Assembly (NCBI GenBank): GCA_029777145.1
Contig: JAKOSS010000724.1
Coordinates: 1-5,378, forward strand
Origin: Acidobacteriota bacterium
GTDB taxonomy: Bacteria; Acidobacteriota; Blastocatellia; Pyrinomonadales; Pyrinomonadaceae
Length of the DNA stretch: 5,378 bases
Direction: 5' to 3'
The position numbers and the translations under genes were made by a program. Under the pieces are notes generated by a model. It saw only the letters and a program-made list of their open reading frames with translations, made no database searches and was not told where the DNA came from. Below, one piece after another: positions 1-5,148 of the stretch. Position 1 is the stretch's first letter; each line of letters starts with the position of its first letter.

Positions 1-271
1 AACGCGCGCCGTCCATGACGCAGGCGTCCATCTCATTCCGGCCTGCGTGCGTGAAGACCGATCCGCGCCCCGCGTTGAACAAAGGGAAGTCTTCGAGCGA
101 GACGACCGCGGCCTCGACGGCCTCGATCGACGGTCCGCCGTCCGCCAGGATCTTCCAGCCGGCACCAAGCGCGGCTTCGAGCCCATGCCGGTATTCCTTT
201 TCAAGCTCGGGTGTCATCTCCGATCTGAGAATCGTGCCCGCGCCGCCGTGTATTGCCAATGTTGGTTTCAT
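1..271 (-). CDS. iaaA: Isoaspartyl peptidase / L-asparaginase (Ntn-hydrolase, plant-type), N-terminal part
   Basis: This is a partial gene: the reading frame begins at the ATG at 271 (minus strand) and runs off the left edge after 90 codons. The translation opens with MKPTLAIHGGAG. It carries the family signatures IHGGAG (residues 7-12), FNAGRGSVFT (65-74) and EMDACVMDG (80-88), in the order and spacing of the alpha subunit of E. coli IaaA-type enzymes. Members of this family are made as a roughly 300-residue precursor that cleaves itself before a catalytic threonine. They hydrolyse isoaspartyl dipeptides and L-asparagine in the cytoplasm (some relatives act elsewhere). The threonine nucleophile and the beta subunit lie outside the window, so activity cannot be judged. 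No strong Shine-Dalgarno is visible; GAGAA lies just before the start. A glycosylasparaginase of the same fold is the main alternative. The family call is firm and the exact substrate is not. Confidence 0.93.
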   Translation of the reverse strand, partial: MKPTLAIHGGAGTILRSEMTPELEKEYRHGLEAALGAGWKILADGGPSIEAVEAAVVSLEDFPLFNAGRGSVFTHAGRNEMDACVMDGAR

Positions 272-334
272 AATTCTCAGGAAATCGCCCGCGGATGACC
301 GAAGCTCGCATGATCTCCAAATCAACATTCTTGG

Positions 335-403
335 AAGTCATCCCTTTCGCGCATTTCGCGTCTTTCGCGGGCAAAAAGTCATCCCTTTCGCGCGTTTCGC
401 GTC
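335..403. repeat. Two-copy TTTCGCG-type intergenic repeat
   Basis: Two 28-bp copies at 335-362 and 376-403 match at 27 of 28 positions, with a 41-bp offset. Each contains AAGTCATCCCTTTCGCG. Inside the first copy and the segment after it, TTTCGCG recurs every 9 bp (344, 354 and 363 approximately). This fills most of the 140-bp gap between copA and the asparaginase gene. A relative of the same family occurs at 5061-5091. No rho-independent terminator hairpin followed by a T-run is visible for copA on the minus strand here. Confidence 0.8.
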
Positions 404-411
404 CGAACTGC

Positions 412-2859
412 CTAAAGCCTCAACTTTCTCAATCTCAATGCGTTCGTGATCACGGAGACCGAACTGAACGTCATCGCCGCCGAGGCGATCATCGGCGAGA
501 GCAATATCCCGAACAAAGGAAACAGCGCGCCGGCCGCGAGCGGCACTCCGAGCATATTGTAAACGAACGCGAAGAACAGATTCTGCCTGATGTTCCGCAT
601 CGTCGCGAGCGACAGGTTCCGTGCCCGCAGGATGCCGCCGAGATCGCCCTTGAGGAGCGTGATCCCGGCCGACTCGATCGCGACGTCCGTGCCGTGCGCA
701 AAGGCAATCCCGACGTCCGACTGGGCCAGCGCCGGAGCGTCGTTGACGCCGTCGCCGGCGAATGCCACGCGCCGCCCGTTCGATTGCAACTCCTTGACCT
801 TGCTTGCTTTGTCTGCCGGAAGCACGCCGGCGTAGTACTCCGTGATCCCCAACTCGTTTGCGACGTGCGCCGCGGCACGCTCGTTGTCGCCGGTCATCAT
901 CACGACCTCGACGCCGGTTTCGCGCAGTTCATTCAAGGCCCCGGCAGCAGAATCCTTGATCTTGTCCGCCAGAGCGATGATGCCCGCCGCGTCGCCGTCG
1001 ACCGCGACCTCGACGATCGTGAATCCTTTTGAAGCCAGTCGTTTGGCGTCATCCGAATCGCCGCTCGCCGCGGTGATCGAAACGGACTTGCCGTCGACCT
1101 TTCCGGAGACTCCGACTCCGGTCGTTGACTTGAAGTCCGAAACTTCACCCGACGATGTTCCCGAGGCGGCCTCGACGATCGCCGTCGCGATCGGATGAGT
1201 GCTGTGTTTTTCGAGCGCGGCCGCGATCGAGAGCACCGCGTCGCGATCACGATCGCCAAAGGCGACGACCTCGACGACCTCGGGTTTTCCTTCGGTCAGC
1301 GTGCCCGTCTTGTCGACGACGAGAGTGTCGATCTTTTCGAGGGTTTCGAGCGCGTCGGCACGCTTGATCAGAACTCCGCTCTTTGCGCCGCGTCCCGTCC
1401 CGACCATGATCGACATCGGCGTCGCGAGACCGAGCGCGCACGGGCACGCGATGATGAGGACCGAAACCGCGGCGACGAATGCCGAGGCGAGGCTGCCGAG
1501 AAGCATCCAGACGACGAATGCGAGCAGTGCCGAGATGACGACTGCCGGAACGAAATATCCCGAAACGACGTCCGCGAGACGCTGGATCGGGGCGCGCGAA
1601 CGCTGTGCTTCGCCGACCATTCTGACGATGTTTGCGAGCAATGTTTCGCCGCCGACCTTTTCCGCGCGCATGACAAACGCGCGGTCGCCGTTGATCGTGC
1701 CGCCGATCACTTTGTCGCCGGCCGTTTTCTCGGCAGGGATCGGCTCGCCGGTAACCATCGATTCATCGACGAATGTTTCGCCGTCGACGATCACGCCGTC
1801 GGTCGGGATGCGTTCGTCGGCGCGGACGCGGAGGTGCGCGCCGATCTGCAGGTCGCCGATCGGAACGCGCTCTTCGGTGCCGTCTTCGAAGACGACGGTC
1901 GCGTCCTTCGGCGTCATTCCGAGCAGTTCCCTGAGTGCGGTCGACGTCTTTGCGCGCGCCTTCAGCTCGAGCACCTGGCCGAGCAGGACTAATGTCGTAA
2001 TGACGGCTGCCGATTCGAAATAGACAGGCACGGAATGCGTGTGCATGTCGTGCATCGTCGCCGGAAAGATGCCCGGGGCGACCAGTGCGGCGAGACTGAA
2101 CAGATACGCCGCGCCGGTGCCGAGCGCGATCAGCGTGAACATGTTCGGACTCATGTTCTTTACCGAATTGAGTGCGCGTTCGTAGAAAGGGAAGCCGCAC
2201 CAAAGCACGACCGGCGTCGCGAGAACGAATTGGATCCAGACCGAAAGTTGAGGTCCGATCAGCGAATCGAATCCGGCCAGCATTCCGCCCATCGCGAGAA
2301 TGAAGACCGGCACGGTGAGGATCGCGGCGATCACGAAACGCCGTTTCATGTCGAGATATTCCGGGTCGGGTTTGTCGTCGAGCGAGACCGTTTTCGGTTC
2401 GAGCGCCATTCCGCAGATCGGGCAGATGCCGGGGCCGATTTGGGCGATCTCGGGATCCATCGGGCAGGTGTATTCGACCTCGTCCGAGCCGGTCATCGGT
2501 TCCGGCGCGGAGTCCTCTTCGAGAAACTTTGCCGGGTTCTGCCGAAACTTGTTGAGGCACGAAACGTTGCAGAAATAGTATGTCGTGCCCTCGTGAGCAA
2601 ACTTCGCGGCCGCCGTTTCGGGGCGCACGATCATTTTGCAGACCGGATCGGTCTCGGTCCGAAAATCCTCTTCCTTAGGTTTCTTGCGTCCGAGCTGGAC
2701 CATCGGCGCGGCCGGCGCGGCGAATTGTGCGGTGAACTTTTCGTAACAGCCCTTCGAGCAAAAGTAGGTGGTCTTGCCGCCGAATTCGAATTTCGCGGCC
2801 GCCTTCTCGGGCGTGACCGTCATTCCGCAGATCGGATCGATGAAGGTTTCAGTATCCAT
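412..2859 (-). CDS. copA: Copper-exporting P1B-type ATPase with two N-terminal YHS domains
   Basis: An 815-residue heavy-metal P-type ATPase of the inner membrane that uses ATP to export copper(I) (possibly also silver). It starts with two YHS domains (about 6-47, Cys 11, 34, 38; and about 68-112, Cys 74, 97, 101). A heavy-metal-binding domain follows (about 129-155, Cys 132, 146, 149; ICPICGMALEP). No canonical GMxCxxC HMA domain is present. Eight membrane segments are expected near 174-195, 205-223, 239-263, 279-297, 433-456, 460-482, 759-781 and 785-808. Diagnostic motifs are TGE (370-372), CPC (472-474), DKTGT with phosphorylated Asp516, the HP motif (555-556), MTGDN (655-659), GDGVNDAPA (702-710), YN (767-768) and MxxSS (796-800). 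CPC plus YN and MxxSS point to Cu+ (P1B-1) rather than CPH-type CopB. The start is well placed because the first YHS domain begins at residue 6. It overlaps the upstream YcxB-like gene by 11 nt and lacks a clear Shine-Dalgarno, suggesting translational coupling. The stop is TAG. Confidence 0.97.
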   Translation of the reverse strand: MDTETFIDPICGMTVTPEKAAAKFEFGGKTTYFCSKGCYEKFTAQFAAPAAPMVQLGRKKPKEEDFRTETDPVCKMIVRPETAAAKFAHEGTTYYFCNVSCLNKFRQNPAKFLEEDSAPEPMTGSDEVEYTCPMDPEIAQIGPGICPICGMALEPKTVSLDDKPDPEYLDMKRRFVIAAILTVPVFILAMGGMLAGFDSLIGPQLSVWIQFVLATPVVLWCGFPFYERALNSVKNMSPNMFTLIALGTGAAYLFSLAALVAPGIFPATMHDMHTHSVPVYFESAAVITTLVLLGQVLELKARAKTSTALRELLGMTPKDATVVFEDGTEERVPIGDLQIGAHLRVRADERIPTDGVIVDGETFVDESMVTGEPIPAEKTAGDKVIGGTINGDRAFVMRAEKVGGETLLANIVRMVGEAQRSRAPIQRLADVVSGYFVPAVVISALLAFVVWMLLGSLASAFVAAVSVLIIACPCALGLATPMSIMVGTGRGAKSGVLIKRADALETLEKIDTLVVDKTGTLTEGKPEVVEVVAFGDRDRDAVLSIAAALEKHSTHPIATAIVEAASGTSSGEVSDFKSTTGVGVSGKVDGKSVSITAASGDSDDAKRLASKGFTIVEVAVDGDAAGIIALADKIKDSAAGALNELRETGVEVVMMTGDNERAAAHVANELGITEYYAGVLPADKASKVKELQSNGRRVAFAGDGVNDAPALAQSDVGIAFAHGTDVAIESAGITLLKGDLGGILRARNLSLATMRNIRQNLFFAFVYNMLGVPLAAGALFPLFGILLSPMIASAAMTFSSVSVITNALRLRKLRL

Positions 2860-3394
2860 GTGTTTGTTCGCGAAGCGCCAACCGCTCGGCGGCGACGTTC
2901 TCTTCGAGCATCCGGCGGAATCTGATGACGTAGCGGTCGTCAGGAAAGGCCCTGAGCGGAACGAGAGTTCCGCGTCCGCGGATCATGAGCGAGAATCCTT
3001 CGGGCAGTTCTTCGACCGAGCTTACCGAATTCCATGAAGTGTACGCATGGTCGTCGCGCAGGCTTGACTCGAAACCCGCCGCGCCGTTGACGAACTTCAT
3101 CCTGATGACGCCGCCGTTCGTCCACAGTTCCTCGTAGGCGGCGGTGGCCGCCGACATATAAGACTTGTACATCGTCCAGAGCGTCAGCAGCGGGACGAGC
3201 ACGGCGACGATCGCGATGCTTGCGAACACATAGGCGAAGTCCTTGAGGATGGTCATGACCATGAGCGAAAAACCGCAGAGCGTCACCCAAAAGGCGAGAA
3301 ACCGTCCGAGTCCCTTTTTGATCTGGCGCAGGTAATCGCGCCGGATCTCGTCACGGCTGAGGAGAAATTCAAGTTCGATGCTCTCGATTTCCAT
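2849..3394 (-). CDS. YcxB-like two-helix membrane protein
   Basis: A 181-residue protein when started at the ATG at 3394. It has a polar N-terminus (MEIESIELEFLLSRDEIRRD), two hydrophobic helices (about 31-50 and 53-75), and a soluble C-terminal part. That part has a Y-x-W core (HAYTSWNSVSSVEELPEGF, about 107-124) and a late VPLRAFPDD stretch. This layout fits YcxB-like proteins, whose molecular role is unknown to me; the assignment rests on pattern and is moderate. The frame extends upstream to a GTG at 3430, but those 12 codons lie inside a copy of a dispersed intergenic repeat (3411-3437), so the ATG is preferred. The TGA stop at 2849-2851 overlaps the copA start by 11 nt in another frame, so the pair is probably one transcript. 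A link to copper handling is only inferred from this overlap. No Shine-Dalgarno is seen; see the -10-like site at 3402-3407. Confidence 0.8.
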   Translation of the reverse strand: MEIESIELEFLLSRDEIRRDYLRQIKKGLGRFLAFWVTLCGFSLMVMTILKDFAYVFASIAIVAVLVPLLTLWTMYKSYMSAATAAYEELWTNGGVIRMKFVNGAAGFESSLRDDHAYTSWNSVSSVEELPEGFSLMIRGRGTLVPLRAFPDDRYVIRFRRMLEENVAAERLALREQTHGY

Positions 3395-3401
3395 ATGTGC
3401 A

Positions 3402-3430
3402 ATGTTATCAGTTTGGAGTTGCGCGTTCAC
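3402..3430 (-). promoter_or_regulatory. Candidate promoter for the YcxB-like/copA unit
   Basis: On the minus strand TAACAT (3402-3407) matches 4 of 6 bases of the sigma-70 -10 box and ends 7 nt before the ATG at 3394. GTGAAC (3425-3430), at 17-bp spacing, is a poor -35 (3 of 6). If used, the transcript would begin at or next to the start codon (leaderless), which fits the missing Shine-Dalgarno. No palindromic copper-regulator operator (CueR- or CsoR-like) was recognised nearby. This is a weak call from short motifs. Confidence 0.25.
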
Positions 3431-3437
3431 GCGGGGC

Positions 3438-3528
3438 GTGAGCAGGGGGCAGTGGTCAGTGAGCAGTGAGCAGTAATCGGTGAGCAGTGAGCAGTGGTCA
3501 GTGGTCGGTGGTCAGTGGTCGGTGGTCA
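3438..3528 (+). repeat. Heptamer tandem array, left block 1 (GTGRKCR)
   Basis: Thirteen consecutive 7-bp units with no slippage in phase. The main variants are GTGAGCA, GTGGTCA and GTGGTCG, with two divergent units (GGGGGCA at 3445 and GTAATCG at 3473). No coding or RNA function is evident. The design is like the short tandemly repeated heptanucleotides (STRR) known from heterocystous cyanobacteria. Confidence 0.9.
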
Positions 3529-3563
3529 GAGTTTGGAGTTCCGCGTTTACGCGGCCGGCGACG

Positions 3564-3675
3564 GTGAGCAGTGAGCAGTGAGCGGTGAGCGGTGAGCGGT
3601 GAGCGGTGAGCAGTGGTCGGTGGTCAGTGAGCCGTGACCAGTGGTCAGTGGCCGGTGGTCAGTGGCCGGTGGTCA
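3564..3675 (+). repeat. Heptamer tandem array, left block 2 (GTGRKCR)
   Basis: Sixteen 7-bp units in unbroken phase. The block begins with GTGAGCA/GTGAGCG units (3564-3612) and shifts to GTGGTCA/GTGGCCG units (3613-3675). It is bounded on both sides by copies of the 32-bp module. The gradual change of variant along the block suggests local duplication of neighbouring units. Confidence 0.9.
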
Positions 3676-3710
3676 GAGTTTGGAGTTCCGCGTTTACGCG
3701 GCCGGCGACA

Positions 3711-3745
3711 ATCGCAAATCGCAAATCGAAAATTGCAAATCGAGG
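3711..3745 (+). repeat. ATCGCAA heptamer run
   Basis: Five 7-bp units: ATCGCAA twice, then ATCGAAA, ATTGCAA and the diverged ATCGAGG, directly before the first 33-38 bp element. A related 14-bp piece, CCAATCGCAAATCG, occurs at 3795-3808 and exactly inverted at 4373-4386. Confidence 0.8.
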
Positions 3746-3844
3746 AGCTGTCAGAACCGGGAGCGGCAGCGACCGGGTGTGCGGTAGCGTCCGACCAATC
3801 GCAAATCGAGCAGCTGTCAGAACCGGGAGCGGCAGCGACCGGGT
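3746..3844 (+). repeat. 33-38 bp element, two direct copies left of the array
   Basis: AGCTGTCAGAACCGGGAGCG begins both copies. The 33-bp core is identical at 3746-3778 and 3812-3844; in the first copy, homology with the right-hand element extends to 3783 (38 bp). Inverted counterparts stand on the other side of the 21-bp array (4411-4441 and 4449-4486). Confidence 0.9.
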
Positions 3845-3853
3845 AAATAGCCA

Positions 3854-4315
3854 GTGGACAAAAAACTATCGGCCGTGGACAAAAAACCATCGCGCGTGGA
3901 CAAAAAACCATCGCACGTGGACAAAAAACTATCGCGTGTGGACAAAAAACTACCGCGCGTGGACAAAAAACTATCGCGTGTGGACAAAAGTTTATCGCGC
4001 GTGGACAAAAAACTATCGCGCGTGGACAAAAAACTATCGCGCGTGGACAAAAAACTATCGCGCGTGGACAAAAAACTATCGCGCGTGGACAAAAAACCAC
4101 CGCGCGTGGACAAAAAACTATCGGCCGTGGACAAAAAACTATCGCGTGTGGACAAAAAACCATCGCGTGTGGACAAAAAACTATCGGCCGTGGACAAAAA
4201 ACTATCGCGCGTGAACAAAAAACTACCGCGCGTGGACAAAAAACTATCGGCCGTGGACAAAAAACTATCGCGCGTGGACAAAAAACTATCGGCCGTGGAC
4301 AAAAAACTATCGCGT
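3854..4315 (+). repeat. Minisatellite: 22 tandem units of 21 bp
   Basis: Twenty-two uninterrupted 21-bp units, each beginning GTGGACAAAAAAC and ending in a variable CG-rich tail around ATCGCGC. There are no indels. Variation is confined almost entirely to a few sites: T14 to C, T16 to C, tail CGC/CGT/GCC/CAC, one A-tract change in the unit at 3980, and one G-to-A in the unit at 4211. Units at 4001-4084 are four identical neighbours, a sign of recent duplication. Five of six frames stay open because the unit length is divisible by three and its stops fall in one minus frame only. The substitutions do not favour synonymous sites in any frame, and no start signal or known domain is present, so I read the array as non-coding. 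It is not a CRISPR array, having no spacers. Confidence 0.95.
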
Positions 4316-4410
4316 GTGGCACTTTCACGGCCCCTCGTTGCAAAACAAGCATTTGGAGGTCAATCCCATTTACGATTTGCGATTGGCCGTGTGTTCTTTG
4401 GTTACATTTG
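4316..4410. other. Short non-repeat segment right of the array
   Basis: The last array unit decays into GTGGCACTTTCACGG and about 55 bp of sequence that matches none of the local repeats. The 14-bp inverted piece at 4373-4386 and a further 24 bp follow before the next element. No gene or RNA structure is recognised. It may be a remnant of the sequence that was present before the repeats expanded. Confidence 0.4.
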
Positions 4411-4486
4411 CCGGTCGCTACCGCTCCCGGTTCTGACAGCTGACCACTCGCACACCCGGTCGCGACCGCTCCCGGTTCTGACAGCT
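4411..4486 (-). repeat. 33-38 bp element, two inverted copies right of the array
   Basis: Read on the minus strand, 4411-4441 matches the left copies at 30 of 31 positions. The copy at 4449-4486 matches 3746-3783 at 36 of 38 positions. A single GACCACT heptamer (4442-4448) separates them and another heptamer follows each copy. With the left pair they frame the 21-bp array as inverted repeats about 570-740 bp apart. Confidence 0.9.
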
Positions 4487-4528
4487 GACCACTGACCACC
4501 GACCACCGACCACCGACCACTGCCCACG
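4487..4528 (-). repeat. Heptamer tandem array on the opposite strand (GTGGTCR)
   Basis: Six 7-bp units, GACCACT or GACCACC with a final GCCCACG. They are the reverse complement of the GTGGTCA/GTGGTCG heptamers left of the 21-bp array and so continue the inverted frame outward. Confidence 0.85.
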
Positions 4529-4582
4529 CCGTGTGAGATTTCGGCGCGAAAAGGCATATAACTTTGAGGATCGGAAAATTTC

Positions 4583-4612
4583 TTGTAACAAATTGACTGC
4601 CCGTGCTATAAC
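4583..4612 (+). promoter_or_regulatory. Sigma-70-like promoter candidate
   Basis: TATAAC (4607-4612) fits the -10 box at 5 of 6 bases, with TTGTAA (4583-4588) 18 bp upstream matching the -35 at 4 of 6. The segment 4529-4640 is AT-richer than its surroundings and free of repeats, as expected of a regulatory stretch. It faces the short ORF at 4640 and, 550 bp away, hsdM. What it transcribes is unclear. Confidence 0.35.
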
Positions 4613-4639
4613 TCCCGTGTCAGTCAACAACTTAGCCCG

Positions 4640-4762
4640 ATGAACCACTCCCAATCATCATTCCAGGACGCATTCCAGGACGCATCGCGAGATGCTTTGC
4701 AGGACGCATTGCAGAAACGCGCACGAAGTAAGCGTGCCCGCCCGCGGGAGCGGCGCATTTAG
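4640..4762 (+). other. Doubtful 40-codon ORF with a tetrapeptide repeat
   Basis: ATG at 4640 to TAG at 4760-4762 encodes 40 residues. After MNHSQSS it has FQDA, FQDA, SRDA, LQDA and LQKR, from a 12-bp DNA repeat around CCAGGACGCATT (4660-4719), and then a very basic tail. The basic tail is encoded by the dispersed repeat copy that starts at 4707, which argues against a conserved protein. No Shine-Dalgarno precedes the ATG, although the promoter-like site ends 27 nt upstream. GCATC-GCGA-GATGC (4682-4695) could form a GNRA-capped hairpin within it. It may be a small repeat-born peptide, the 5' remnant of a lost gene, or nothing. Confidence 0.2.
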
Positions 4763-4813
4763 CCGCGGATCAACGCGGAAACACGCGGATCAGCAATCAC
4801 AAAGGACGAATGA
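4707..4813 (+). repeat. About 107-bp dispersed repeat, copy 1
   Basis: Shares CATTGCAGAA, GCCCGCCCGCGGGAGCG, GCATTTAGCCGCGGATCAAC and ACACGCGGATC, in the same order, with the copy at 4887-4994, 180 bp downstream. This copy has lost one G in the hairpin arm (around 4753), leaving an interrupted stem. Confidence 0.85.
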
Positions 4814-4886
4814 CAACTGACCAATGACAACCAACCAATGACAACTGACGAATGACAACTGACCAATGACTACTGACGAATGACGA
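4803..4886 (+). repeat. Heptamer array between the two 107-bp copies (ATGACAA/CTGACCA)
   Basis: Twelve 7-bp units in constant phase, mostly alternating ATGACAA-like and CTGACCA/CTGACGA-like units, giving a 14-bp higher-order period. The array stops exactly where copy 2 of the 107-bp repeat starts. Confidence 0.85.
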
Positions 4887-4994
4887 CATTGCAGAACCCC
4901 GCGCGAAGCAAGGGGGCCCGCCCGCGGGAGCGGGCGCATTTAGCCGCGGATCAACGCGGAAACACGCGGATCGGCAATGACCAAGGACAAATGA
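4887..4994 (+). repeat. About 107-bp dispersed repeat, copy 2, with intact hairpin
   Basis: Same element as at 4707-4813. Here CGCCCGC (4919-4925) pairs perfectly with GCGGGCG (4930-4936) around a GGGA loop, a GNRA-type tetraloop. The right part holds CGCGGATC twice, around AACGCGGAAAC. No T-run follows, so it does not look like an intrinsic terminator. Confidence 0.85.
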
Positions 4995-5032
4995 CGAGTG
5001 ACAACTGACGAATGACGAATGACAAATGACCC
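4977..5032 (+). repeat. Heptamer array right of copy 2 (ATGACNA)
   Basis: Eight 7-bp units in phase, of ATGACGA, ATGACAA, CTGACGA and GTGACAA types. It follows the second 107-bp copy just as the array at 4803-4886 follows the first, so repeat plus heptamers appear to be a composite unit. Confidence 0.8.
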
Positions 5033-5060
5033 AGCAAGAAAAGAGAGCAAATAAGACCAC

Positions 5061-5091
5061 TTTCGCGTCTTTTCGCGTGATTCGCGGGCAA
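5061..5091 (+). repeat. TTTCGCG-type repeat relative
   Basis: Three TTCGCG words followed by GGGCAAA, as in 354-375 near the copA stop. The shared order (TTTCGCGTC, TTTCGCG, GGGCAAA) shows that the same intergenic repeat family lies at both ends of the window. Confidence 0.65.
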
Positions 5092-5148
5092 ATGAATGGC
5101 ACTAGAAGGGTTTGCTGACGCAAATTAAACGCGGGCGGAACTTATCGG

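Larger units (their letters stand above)
3411..3709 (+). repeat. 32-bp dispersed module, three copies (GTTTGGAGTT-CGCG family)
   Basis: Copies lie at 3411-3437 (shortened and diverged), 3531-3562 and 3678-3709. The last two are identical, and the identity extends leftwards into the heptamers to give a 43-bp exact repeat (3520-3562 and 3667-3709). Each full copy contains the small palindrome CCGCG-TTTA-CGCGG, a possible 5-bp hairpin. The modules alternate with heptamer runs, and the leftmost copy reaches the upstream end of the YcxB-like reading frame. Confidence 0.85.

Noticed and set aside
295..2925. Long plus-strand frames opposite copA (295-1032, 1195-1992, 2035-2925 and others)
   Set aside because: They are shadows of the high-GC copA gene. 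Their translations are Arg/Asp-rich with no recognisable domain, while the minus strand carries all P-type ATPase motifs.
3854..4315. CRISPR array
   Set aside because: Units abut directly without unique spacers, the 21-bp period is too short for repeat plus spacer, and no cas gene is present.
3854..4495. Open frame on the plus strand encoding VDKKLSR heptapeptide repeats (213 aa), and the overlapping WTKNYRA frame (3606-4214)
   Set aside because: Five of six frames are open because the unit is 21 bp and its stops fall in only one minus frame. Substitutions hit first and second codon positions as often as third, the start GTG is the repeat itself, and no ribosome site or domain is seen.
3645..4520. 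Minus-strand frames across the array (FCPRAIV and FLSTRDS repeats, 291 and 161 aa)
   Set aside because: Same artefact as the plus frames; they run through heptamers and dispersed elements that are clearly non-coding.
4593..4612. TTGACT at 4593 as the -35 partner of TATAAC at 4607
   Set aside because: The spacer would be only 8 bp. TTGTAA at 4583 with an 18-bp spacer is the workable alternative.
4919..4936. Intrinsic terminator
   Set aside because: The stem is strong but no T-run follows on either strand, and it lies inside a repeat rather than just after a gene.
4797..5123. Minus-strand frame of 108 aa
   Set aside because: It is a translation of the heptamers and the 107-bp repeat (Ser/Val/His-rich low complexity) and ends in the TTTCGCG repeat region.
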